A stretch of 25,141 nt of DNA, taken from positions 1-25,141 of IMG/VR virus record IMGVR_UViG_3300020439_000077; one strand, given 5' to 3'. Positions 8,701 through 13,836 of this stretch are shown here, in pieces. The notes below the pieces were generated by a model. It did not search any database. It was given only the letters and a program-made list of their open reading frames with translations, and was not told where the DNA came from. Position 1 is the first letter of the stretch. The number at the start of each line of letters is the position of its first letter. Source of the stretch: a virus. The position numbers and the translations under genes are program-made.

Positions 8701-11700
8701 GGATATGCGTGGTTTGTTTGGTTGCCGTCTTGATCACAAGTAAATGCGAGAGATCCGTCAGCAATAAGAACGCCACGACCCACGCCAAGACCATGTTGTC
8801 CAACATTTAGAACTAAATCACCAGTTGCTGCATTGTAAGTTGTTCCTGTTTGAGGGGTGAATGCTAAGTTAGGACCAGATACGCCAACATTTAGAGTAAT
8901 AGTTGTATCAGTTACGCTATCGATTGGGATAGATCTTCCAGAGTAAGGATCGATCCCGTTACGTGGATAGGACTTGGTAGACTGATTACCATCCATCGTA
9001 CAGGTGAACGATAGACCATTGTCATCAATTACAATACCCTCACCAATAGTCAATCCATGACCACTACCAATTGTCAATACTAATTCACCTGTAGCAGGAT
9101 CATATGTTGCATCTGTTGGAGTCCACTGTTGATCAGGACCAGATGCACCAACATTAATTGTAAATGTATCTGCAGTTGTAGATGTAACTGGTAGAGCATT
9201 GCCATATGCAGTTTGACCAGATTCTGGTAGGTTATGCTCAGTTGCATTACCATCCATTGCACATGTAAATGTGTATGACTCTGGAGCAAGTCTAATACTA
9301 TTGCTTGTGGTAACACTATGACCAACTACGGTCATTGTGAAGTCACCGTTAGCAGGGTTGTATGTTGCTGCTGTTGGAGTATGTTGTGCTACTGGAGCTC
9401 CAGCAGTAGGATCTAAGAGAATGTTCCAATCCTCAAACTTAGGAATTGGAGAAGTTAGAGCAGTTGGATTGTAAACTAAGATAGTTCCATCAGTAACAGC
9501 ACTTACAAATGTATGTGCAGAACCAGATGCAAGACCAGCATCACCAACATTACAGCTAACTGTGGTAACACCACCAGAAGAACTTACCGCTGTAATAACA
9601 TGACTCTTACCGTAGTTTGCGTCTGTTTTTAGTGGACTAGAGTGTGTTTCCGTATTGCTGTTGTATGTGCATTGGAATGCAATTGCCTCTTCTTTAAATG
9701 CAATTCTATCTCCTACAACAGGAGGAACAATTGGATCAGGGAAGATTACATCTAACGCACCTGTTGATGCAGTGTAAACTGCGTTAGTTGGAGTAAGATC
9801 AATATATGTACCATCAGTCCAATTTCGCATTGCTGCGATGGCATATGTCTTAGCTCTTTGATATGCATAAATTGTTTCTGCTCTCTGTGCTTCTGGAATT
9901 CCAGTCAGAGCAGTAGAGGTAAAGTAACTTTCTGCAGCAGCAACAATATTCTCGTTACCACCAAAGCAAAGGTCTTTTGCTAGATTACTTAGTGTAATAG
10001 CAATGTCTCTCTTACACTTTCTCTCGTTTGTATTATCAAGCGCAAATAGTGGGAACTGACCGAGTGTATCACGGAGTGCCTGATCAGCAATAAGATGCTT
10101 GTTTCTTTCAATTAGGTATGCTGCATCTAGATAAGTTCCACTCTGGTTCTTTGTGATAACATCAACCCAGAGGAATGCAAGAGTATCAATTGCAGATCTT
10201 ACATCGTTACAAGCAAAACCAGTATTATTTGGAGTTCCGTCTGCATTTAATAATGCTGTAGATGTAATTACAGTATCATCAAAGTATCTTGCTACAGAAG
10301 AATATACTGGTGTATAAATTGGATCCGTTGGAGTGCCGTTGCCAGTTCTCCAGTTTCTCATTGCATAGATGCAAAGCTCTCGTGCATATTCAATAGCACG
10401 GAAGTTCTGAACAATCTCATCTTTAATGTATGCAATATCTCCACCAACAACATACTTCTTCGCTGCTTCAATGATGTTGAAGTTGGAACCAAATTCCAAG
10501 TCTCTAATGAGAGCATTGACAAAGTGGATGACATCTTGGCGACATTGCTCATCACCGTCACTTCCTGAATTGTTTCCGCTAGTTGGAGAACTGTAAGAAG
10601 GATAAGTCTTTTGACCAGCTTCACATGACAGTAGAATATCTGCTAGCTTAACAGTGTCATCATCTACTAGAGTTGTTAGTGCAGTATCAACTGTGATAGT
10701 TGCATATCCAGTGTTTGCATTATCGTAAACAAAATCAGTAATGTTTACAGTTGTATTTTCAAATTTAACTGTACCACCAGAAACATAAGTATGAGTTACT
10801 GGAGTTTGACCAAGATATACTTGGAATCCAGTTCCACCACCAGTAATATCAGATACTTGATAGTGATCTTTAGCAAATTCTCTATTAATTCTTCCTACAA
10901 CTTCATCTGCAATAAACTCTCTGTTGTTGCGTAAGAATGTGCAAGCATCTTGGAATCTTCTTTCTACTGGTGTAGATAGAGGGAATGTGTTTGGAGAGTT
11001 AAGTAGGGATAGAGTAACTACTTTTGTGAAACTCTTGACGGTTGCAAATTGTCCTGGATCTAAGTTTGCATCTGTAATAGATGGAACTTTCTTAGGAATA
11101 ACAAATCTTCTGCAACGACCATCAGCATCTTCGATGACCTTGTAAATTCTTTGTTTTCCGTTAAGGAAAGAAAGATCAGGAGATGATGTTGGTAGGTTTT
11201 CAATTAAAATTTCTTGACCTTCTTTGAAGTCATGTGTATTAGTTCTACCAACTAGTGCGTTAGTGTAGAATACAATACCACCAAGGTCTTCTGCATTACC
11301 AAACTGAGAACTCTGGAAACCACCAGTTGCAATGCTTGGATCTCCCTGTAAAGAGAAATCAATTCTAGAAATAGGTAGAGTTGTGGTATAATCTTCATCT
11401 ACCGATACAACCTCACCCTCAGCACGAATCGACTTAATCTTAGTCGTGTCGATCGTTTCTGTTTGTGGTGTAGCTTGGTTAATTGTATATGTTCCAGCAA
11501 TTCCATTTCCACTCCAGGATGGAGCATTTAGAATTGGAACAAAAGTTACATCCCAAATATTACTTGCGGATTGTGTGCTATCAATAGTAGCAACTTCATA
11601 GAATCCAGTAAACGCTGTGCCACTGGAAGGAGTCGCTACAATTTGAACAACTGTACCACCAGGAATAGTACCTGTTGGATCTGTAGTGAATCTTAGAGTA

Positions 11701-13289
11701 TTATCACCTCTCTGTTCTGTTGCAGTTAAATTATATGCAGCACCTGCGCCAGCAGATGTGATGTATGAGAATTGCTCACCTTCAACGAAAGAACCAGATT
11801 GTAAGAGAACATCGATAGTACCATTTACATATGCACTAGCACCTGTTGTAGTTGCAAATGATACGTCAATAATCTTTGCTCTAGAACCAGTGTTAACACC
11901 CTTTACAGTTAGATTAGATACTAATGTAGCAAGACCTGTATTGTTCTGGAAAGTAACACGGAACTGTTGTGGTCCGAAGATTTGATGACCAACTGGGAAC
12001 GTTGTTCCAAAGTCACCATTAGCTTCGAGATCGACCATTACTCTTTGCTTATCGTCAAAGACCATAGCAAAGTCCCAAGTAGCAACTGCGTCGCCATTGG
12101 AATCAATTTGGTCACGATAAGTAACACCAATCACATAGTTCTTATCACCAAACTTCATGATGTGTTTGCCAGGGTTGGCAGGTCTGATAATTACCAGACG
12201 CAAGTTATCACCAACAACCGAGCAGTCTGGTGGTAGAGAGATTGGGTTATCTTCTACATAATCACCACCAGAAACGATAATAGTTTCTTTGACACCAGGA
12301 GTTTTCCATGCTTCCTGTGCTGCCTTTTTAATTGTTCTAACTGGGTTTACAGCAGAACGACCGTCGTTTAGGTCAGAACCAATCTGCTGTGAAACGTAAA
12401 TACGACCACCAACGTCATTCGTTGCTAGGTTGAGGACGTATTCTGTGGTTGCAATCTTGTCAGATCTATCACCTAGTAGAGGTGTAATTGATCTTGGGAA
12501 TACTCCAGCGTCACCTGTCTCATTATACTTGTATGCGTTTGGATCATTTACACGGAAACCAATGTGTTTGAAGTTAACTTCACCATTTTTGACAATACCG
12601 TCAGTATGTTCAGGTGCTTCAGATCCAGTTTGTCCAGTATTCAGTGCCTGATAAACGTTAGCACCAAAATATCTGTATTGATTTTCTTGCAGAATAACAT
12701 TGGAAGACCACAGTGTTCCTGTGTTATTCATGTAGGTCTTCAGGTTAGGACCCCTGAATTCAGCATTTGGAGTAACGAAGTTATCGATATCCAAGTTTAG
12801 AATTCTCGCCGTATCAGAAATGATAGACGTAGATGTTCTAATAGCACCGTTAATATCAAGTTCGTAGTCAACGGTATCAAGTTCTGCGATTGCAGTAGCA
12901 CCTTGACCACCACCTTCAGAGATAGTTACAAGAGGTGCTTGTGTATAACCACTACCAGGATTGTTAACAGCAATTGTGGTTACTTTGCCGTTAAAAATAA
13001 ATGCGGAAGCAAGTGCTTGAACGCCACCAGGAGTGTTAGGAGGTCCGATAGTAACTGTTGGGTTTACAGTGTATCCAGTACCTGCTGTTTGTAGGACAAT
13101 ATTGTTAACTCTTTGTCCAGTTCGGTTAATACCGACACGGGGTAATTGCGTAGTAGAATCTAGCTCAGTTCGCAAGACTTCTTTTTCGTCTGCTCCTGTG
13201 CCGATTCTAATCGTAGCTTCATTATCACCGATGAGTTTAGGATTGACGCCCCTAATTTTCTCTTTATCGGAATTAATATGAAAACTCAT
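2790..13289 (-). CDS. Giant modular tail/fibre virion structural protein (3499 residues)
   Basis: This is one uninterrupted 10.5-kb frame. Order of parts by residue: N-terminal anchor 1-60; two Gly-x-Gly-Tyr repeats 61-135; a 'GQTGSEAPEHTDG..NG' module 189-245; a beta-helix-like segment 282-420 (GRIYVSQQIGSD, SGGDYVEDNP, SVVGDNLR); a beta region to about 745 ending RRFVIPKK; duplicated helical units 776-1160; five tandem FTCxxDGN repeats 1165-1645; 18-residue SAHTFV repeats 1668-1715; a resumed beta-helix-like part 1755-1975 (GYTQLVSVF, SITNSATNFG); a conserved segment 2019-2225 (LPTQKAVRDYI, SIDQIPALRPF); further Gly-x-Gly-Tyr repeats 2262-2340 and 2538-2600; fibre-shaft motifs LDADLLDG and LDADRLDN; KTGDTMTGSL at 3089-3098; and a C-terminus closing SFGPITINNNIVITVADGGSW. 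Several segments match memory of large cyanophage structural proteins. No S74-type self-cleaving chaperone domain is visible. The start ATG lies 44 bases after the previous stop and has only a weak ribosome site. Confidence 0.95.
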   Translation of the reverse strand: MSFHINSDKEKIRGVNPKLIGDNEATIRIGTGADEKEVLRTELDSTTQLPRVGINRTGQRVNNIVLQTAGTGYTVNPTVTIGPPNTPGGVQALASAFIFNGKVTTIAVNNPGSGYTQAPLVTISEGGGQGATAIAELDTVDYELDINGAIRTSTSIISDTARILNLDIDNFVTPNAEFRGPNLKTYMNNTGTLWSSNVILQENQYRYFGANVYQALNTGQTGSEAPEHTDGIVKNGEVNFKHIGFRVNDPNAYKYNETGDAGVFPRSITPLLGDRSDKIATTEYVLNLATNDVGGRIYVSQQIGSDLNDGRSAVNPVRTIKKAAQEAWKTPGVKETIIVSGGDYVEDNPISLPPDCSVVGDNLRLVIIRPANPGKHIMKFGDKNYVIGVTYRDQIDSNGDAVATWDFAMVFDDKQRVMVDLEANGDFGTTFPVGHQIFGPQQFRVTFQNNTGLATLVSNLTVKGVNTGSRAKIIDVSFATTTGASAYVNGTIDVLLQSGSFVEGEQFSYITSAGAGAAYNLTATEQRGDNTLRFTTDPTGTIPGGTVVQIVATPSSGTAFTGFYEVATIDSTQSASNIWDVTFVPILNAPSWSGNGIAGTYTINQATPQTETIDTTKIKSIRAEGEVVSVDEDYTTTLPISRIDFSLQGDPSIATGGFQSSQFGNAEDLGGIVFYTNALVGRTNTHDFKEGQEILIENLPTSSPDLSFLNGKQRIYKVIEDADGRCRRFVIPKKVPSITDANLDPGQFATVKSFTKVVTLSLLNSPNTFPLSTPVERRFQDACTFLRNNREFIADEVVGRINREFAKDHYQVSDITGGGTGFQVYLGQTPVTHTYVSGGTVKFENTTVNITDFVYDNANTGYATITVDTALTTLVDDDTVKLADILLSCEAGQKTYPSYSSPTSGNNSGSDGDEQCRQDVIHFVNALIRDLEFGSNFNIIEAAKKYVVGGDIAYIKDEIVQNFRAIEYARELCIYAMRNWRTGNGTPTDPIYTPVYSSVARYFDDTVITSTALLNADGTPNNTGFACNDVRSAIDTLAFLWVDVITKNQSGTYLDAAYLIERNKHLIADQALRDTLGQFPLFALDNTNERKCKRDIAITLSNLAKDLCFGGNENIVAAAESYFTSTALTGIPEAQRAETIYAYQRAKTYAIAAMRNWTDGTYIDLTPTNAVYTASTGALDVIFPDPIVPPVVGDRIAFKEEAIAFQCTYNSNTETHSSPLKTDANYGKSHVITAVSSSGGVTTVSCNVGDAGLASGSAHTFVSAVTDGTILVYNPTALTSPIPKFEDWNILLDPTAGAPVAQHTPTAATYNPANGDFTMTVVGHSVTTSNSIRLAPESYTFTCAMDGNATEHNLPESGQTAYGNALPVTSTTADTFTINVGASGPDQQWTPTDATYDPATGELVLTIGSGHGLTIGEGIVIDDNGLSFTCTMDGNQSTKSYPRNGIDPYSGRSIPIDSVTDTTITLNVGVSGPNLAFTPQTGTTYNAATGDLVLNVGQHGLGVGRGVLIADGSLAFTCDQDGNQTNHAYPRPSDPASGQSLAITAVGSTQHTVTNAVYTASNGRLVLTSAGHGFANGDYIKVADGSLTFTCDLDGNTAQKAYPRANYDYPSGRWLQISNVTTDTFEINVGNSSYTGDHTFVSATANGIERQTGTFTVNVGAGGSASGSAHTFVSAVAGSVIHAPQSAHTFVSATTNAVKHLPQSAHTFVRTTQNSTVVYAAGGAPQCASVAASIETSMGLFEDILDGTIAAGATSRTSNPLYDTAQILSYPENFVTDSNNNRLAIRGVYDDYPIIEASPYTQNASVISFLGGGGAEVDGDKVKQPNCPFPGLELDGTASFPNQGKSMVASAFTIVSFGGTGYKVINDGYTQLVSVFVIFCTDGVLAESGGYCSITNSATNFGQFALRGVGFRKDPYEFDIATISNVSSTPTGRTILTVSGLGREPLEHYVVKIDGYENTNPDIEYFIDVVAGVTVGPPFSAQLTIDDGTGGAMDLTDKSTGQAVATSVLSGQTINLHRPSIVNSSSHTWEFAGSGTNYLALPENGGTKIEAYEQVSEQYGRVYVSGTDELGDFKVGTFARIENRTGAITFTGTVTISEVEFLKLKGGDVVVTGFDASNTLGGANSSDSKLPTQKAVRDYITNNLGPYINKPYSTNAVPRALVELTDSGKISIDQIPALRPFSVFTVANQAERTSLEGALAGDIAIQQDTSQSFILNNDNDSLFLGFQPDASLAFTIGDIFTGSLTGGRIQSTEYRKGVVYQINVTNGGSGYTTPPTITFSGGNPEAGAVSAAATCTIANGQVVTVTIETFGGYKGGLGYTTAPTVTFAAPVGAGTQAVGNALIESRLYGDIVNNIKIEDTDTFDDSTSPTANTVNINRVVNTSSFTDSNWVSLSSNQIAASDITSGVIETDRLASGGAANSFTFLRGDQNFALAMQSIKGAEARYFAKLASQCTTGSSQMVFTTNSDVLIGHEVKNTVSGVQANTNITGVITAAGLTTISLNNPVNATIPLGTIIEFERGASPLTFESTFTQGGFVDDVIIANAGSGYTNGQYFDVSLTGGSGTGLKANFVVTGNAVTEITVTDGGTGYSGDFTITTAPGALGAGSNLVLEAKVSTVNRQYANVAIDVQRATDLTISADLYGTIGVSRFKKSQFNIGQAGNGSIELKTGADSGLDADLLDGVQGSFYLNASNMSAGTLSSDRLSGTYNISISGTAGNTIRVLTGTNNPSSSPAPNNFSSGIVANTIFNSANGLNDGGTRNMTVTFRNGGSGFDAGFGGVRQLAFTDNDNMYIRGSGTGVSSFGTWAKVWSSLNDGLDSGLDADRLDNRQGDWYQNALNINYGTLSDNRLPRFISATNFRDNVTVKGFLGDPKFRIYFSGVILDTSSTGVFAPGNPINLYNANAQAVGSFTIDSVTVNDDTADNFNDYTILIGRLTSGNFIGALTAGSASNRQPFDDFTLEDGNTVDVGKIVNNAGSGELKLGRVDGQSSSPAIYFRSSQLVPGAPDNHFTAKLEAAGGTATAGSGTLALTVLNADAFTINGQRAWNEGNIQFSSSNIANYAVQRDGSGNFSAGTITATLTGAASLNVLKTGDTMTGSLVLTGAGSNLTVSGTATINNVATLTNDLNVDNNTLFVDASENKIGIGETVFTNRAGQSYVKLRMRTSNFNGYEDNHRIDFGQFNGNWVDGSGGNDTQFGMSFSYDAAVRGGLLYDHRGSERMALWSSYGRISFMVDPGRSGNEVPLTVGTEAMTIDYTGTVGIAVTNPNSSFKLDVNGQSRFRNYVTLDTANDNSGAGLYFLGASSQRNFRVGNQIGHSNAFEITASTNNGGTSWNGTPGILVKGDNRVSINTNATSGVDPTNNQNRNYQLNVQGDINLNGQFFQNNQEFVTSRWTEASNGNDIYRLSRVGVKKQDPSYDLHVAGSVNVEGQTFVNQANTSVLYANGVRQWIDSYGIFKANSQVVAENITVPNGTNCGSFGPITINNNIVITVADGGSWNIV
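2840..2847 (-). promoter_or_regulatory. Candidate late promoter, exact TATAAATA
   Basis: The minus strand carries CTATAAATAAC, an exact match to the T4 late octamer, within the last codons of the 3499-residue gene and 78 bases before the ATG of the 381-residue gene. It encodes part of ITINNN near the protein's C-terminus, so coding constraint could also explain it. Either this or the octamer at 2787-2794 could drive the three downstream genes. Confidence 0.42.
4740..4838 (-). repeat. Fibre-shaft motif GLDADRLDNxQG, copy 2
   Basis: Residues 2818-2850: SGLDADRLDNRQGDWYQNAL, NINYGTLSDNRL. Same order and spacing as copy 1, 145 residues later, indicating duplication of the shaft unit with the knob-like segment between. 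Confidence 0.7.
5175..5273 (-). repeat. Fibre-shaft motif GLDADLLDGxQG, copy 1
   Basis: Residues 2673-2705: SGLDADLLDGVQGSFYLNAS, NMSAGTLSSDRL. The LDAD.LDG.Q....Y motif followed by 'GTLs..RL' is a common phage fibre element. A knob-like segment (about 2726-2809, ending GTWAKVWSS) follows. Confidence 0.7.
5490..5678 (-). repeat. Gly-x-Gly-Tyr beta repeats, third pair of the 3499-residue protein
   Basis: Residues 2538-2600: IANAGSGYTNGQYFDVSLTG and VTDGGTGYSGDFTITTAPG. The first resembles the N-terminal repeats of the 1797-residue protein (GSGY..G.Y..V.LtGGsGTG) more closely than the other copies in its own chain. Confidence 0.78.
5724..5933 (-). repeat. Divergent copy of the 'TTGLSxG' module in the 3499-residue protein
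   Basis: Residues 2453-2522 follow the same layout: SSQMVFTTNSDVLIGHEVKN, NTNITGVITAAGLTTISLNN and a closing hydrophobic strand. It shows that this module is shared between two different genes of the cassette. Confidence 0.6.
6270..6506 (-). repeat. Gly-x-Gly-Tyr beta repeats, internal pair
   Basis: Residues 2262-2340 of the 3499-residue protein: VTNGGSGYTTPPTITFSGG and GGYKGGLGYTTAPTVTFAAP. The second has a small Gly/Lys insertion before the GYT core. Confidence 0.82.
6615..7235 (-). other. Conserved-looking segment after the beta-helix-like region
   Basis: Residues 2019-2225 of the 3499-residue protein: RPSIVNSSSHTWEFAGSG, YGRVYVSGTDELGDFKVG, KLPTQKAVRDYITNNLGP, and DSGKISIDQIPALRPF. The LPTQKAV..YI and G(K)I....LP.(L)..f patterns are common in phage fibre shafts. 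Confidence 0.5.
7365..8024 (-). other. Resumed beta-helix-like region
   Basis: Residues 1756-1975: RLAIRGVYDDYPIIEASPYT, NASVISFLGGGGAEVDG, GKSMVASAFTIVSFGGTGYK, GYTQLVSVFVIF and ESGGYCSITNSATNFGQFAL. The short repeating hydrophobic strands and SITNS..nFG stretch are recalled from large cyanophage structural proteins and look like a continuation of the segment at 12090-12446. Confidence 0.5.
8145..8288 (-). repeat. 54-bp tandem repeat encoding SAHTFV units
   Basis: Three units with an exact 18-residue period: His1670, His1688 and His1706 each sit in SAHTFV. At DNA level, plus-strand matches begin at 8164, 8218 and 8272 (aca/acg...tatgtg/tgtgtg cg/cag). The same SAHTFVSA also closes repeat units at residues 1257 and 1637, so this looks like iteration of a repeat tail. 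Confidence 0.85.
8355..9797 (-). repeat. Five tandem FTCxxDGN beta repeats
   Basis: Residues 1165-1645 of the 3499-residue protein. Units read Y.~.TG.L.LT...HGL..G..I.I.d.SL.FTC..DGN....YPR...~..G..L.I..VT..TF.INVG..G. FTC cores fall at residues 1341, 1428, 1516 and 1589 (spacings 87, 88 and 73), with a more divergent first unit, FQCTYNSN, at 1205. Only one Cys per unit is conserved. Confidence 0.85.
9810..10964 (-). other. Duplicated Cys-containing helical units inserted in the giant protein
   Basis: Residues 776-1160. Copy 1: RRFQDACTFLRNNREFIADE, then a beta insert (about 807-905), then EQCRQDVIHFVNALIRDLEF and EYARELCIYAMRNW. Copy 2: YLIERNKHLIADQA, ERKCKRDIAITLSNLAKDL, GGNENIVAAAESYF and KTYAIAAMRNW. 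The shared order (N..fIAde, C.rDi, l..Dl.fG.N, A...Y, Am.NW) supports duplication within an otherwise beta-rich chain. Confidence 0.65.
12090..12446 (-). other. First part of a beta-helix-like region
   Basis: Residues 282-400 of the 3499-residue protein: GRIYVSQQIGSDLNDGRS, PVRTIKKAAQEA, TIIVSGGDYVEDNPISLP and CSVVGDNLRLVIIRP. This is the usual opening of right-handed beta-helix (pectate-lyase-like) folds in phage structural proteins. No catalytic residues are claimed. Confidence 0.55.
12555..12725 (-). other. Related 'GQTGSEAPEHTDG' module in the 3499-residue protein
   Basis: Residues 189-245: YRYFGANVYQALNTGQTGSE, APEHTDGIVKNGEVNF and KHIGF. It shares the Tyr..Asn.Tyr, GxTG, P.HT.G and NG positions with the module at 14896-15087, so the two genes share this part as well. 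Confidence 0.5.
12885..13109 (-). repeat. Two Gly-x-Gly-Tyr beta repeats near the N-terminus of the 3499-residue protein
   Basis: Residues 61-135: LQTAGTGYTVNPTVTIGPP and VNNPGSGYTQAPLVTISEGG, with the closing turn GGGQGATA. Same family as those in the two other giant proteins. Confidence 0.85.
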
Positions 13290-13324
13290 GGTGTTCCCGT
13301 GCCCTTGACTTTTTTCCTATTGTA

Positions 13325-13332
13325 TATTTAGC
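13325..13332 (-). promoter_or_regulatory. Candidate late promoter GCTAAATA before the 3499-residue gene
   Basis: Six of eight positions match TATAAATA, including the TAAATA core. It overlaps the stop codon of the 166-residue gene by one base, just before the 44-base gap (the largest in the window), and ends 35 bases before the ATG of the giant gene. That placement resembles the octamer before the 381-residue gene. Confidence 0.35.
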
Positions 13333-13333
13333 A

Positions 13334-13834
13334 TCACGCCCAGGCGATACTAATAATTTCGGTAGATGAAACCCACTTAATAGTTGCAGTAGTACCAGCT
13401 CTAACAGTGTTATAGCTAAAAACGTTAGTTCCACCAGTTGGTTCGATGCTCCACGTTTCACCTGATGGAATATCGTCTTTAATTACCGTTTGGAAACTAG
13501 ACATAACAGTTACATTACCAGCACTATCACATGAGACCGCAGTCTCAAACTTAACAGCATATACAGTTCCCGAATCATTTACAGCAATGATGTTTCCTGT
13601 GATAAAATTAAGGGTGTTATTTTCGATGGGAATTTTAGTTCCCAATCCATCCAAGTCAAGAGTAGAAGTGTTTAGACCTCTTAAAATATAACGAGTTGTG
13701 TGACTATCCGTAAAGTGTCTATTCTTTACTTCTAGAGAGTTGAAATCTTTTCCATTCCTGAGTTCATCAACGATGACGGTTTTGCCAATGGCATACCCGC
13801 CTTTAGAATCAAACTTTTCGGTTGTAGTTGCCAT
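13334..13834 (-). CDS. Conserved cyanophage-type virion structural protein (166 residues)
   Basis: The product is a compact beta-rich protein with no signal peptide or membrane segment. Distinctive stretches are NSLEVKNRHFTDSHTTRYIL (residues 32-51), LRGLNTSTLDLDG (51-63), VIKDDIPSGETWSIEP (116-131) and RAGTTATIKW (143-152). These match my memory of a conserved structural protein found beside giant fibre genes in T4-like cyanophages, although its exact place in the virion is not known to me. It sits between the two largest fibre-like genes: it starts 2 bases after the stop of the 1797-residue gene, implying coupled translation, and ends 44 bases before the 3499-residue gene. The upstream sequence offers only a weak purine run (AAGAAAT) as a ribosome site. 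A connector or attachment role between the two giants is possible but unproven. Confidence 0.93.
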   Translation of the reverse strand: MATTTEKFDSKGGYAIGKTVIVDELRNGKDFNSLEVKNRHFTDSHTTRYILRGLNTSTLDLDGLGTKIPIENNTLNFITGNIIAVNDSGTVYAVKFETAVSCDSAGNVTVMSSFQTVIKDDIPSGETWSIEPTGGTNVFSYNTVRAGTTATIKWVSSTEIISIAWA

Positions 13835-13836
13835 TT

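Noticed and set aside
8145-9797. CRISPR-like or other non-coding repeat array
   Set aside because: The repeats keep the reading frame, vary at synonymous positions, have coding lengths in multiples of three and lack unique spacers; they are protein repeats.
13273-13461. Minus-strand open frame of 62 codons at the junction of the 166- and 3499-residue genes
   Set aside because: It lies in another frame mostly inside the 166-residue gene, has a low-complexity Leu-rich product and would overlap the start of the giant gene; the longer frames explain the region.
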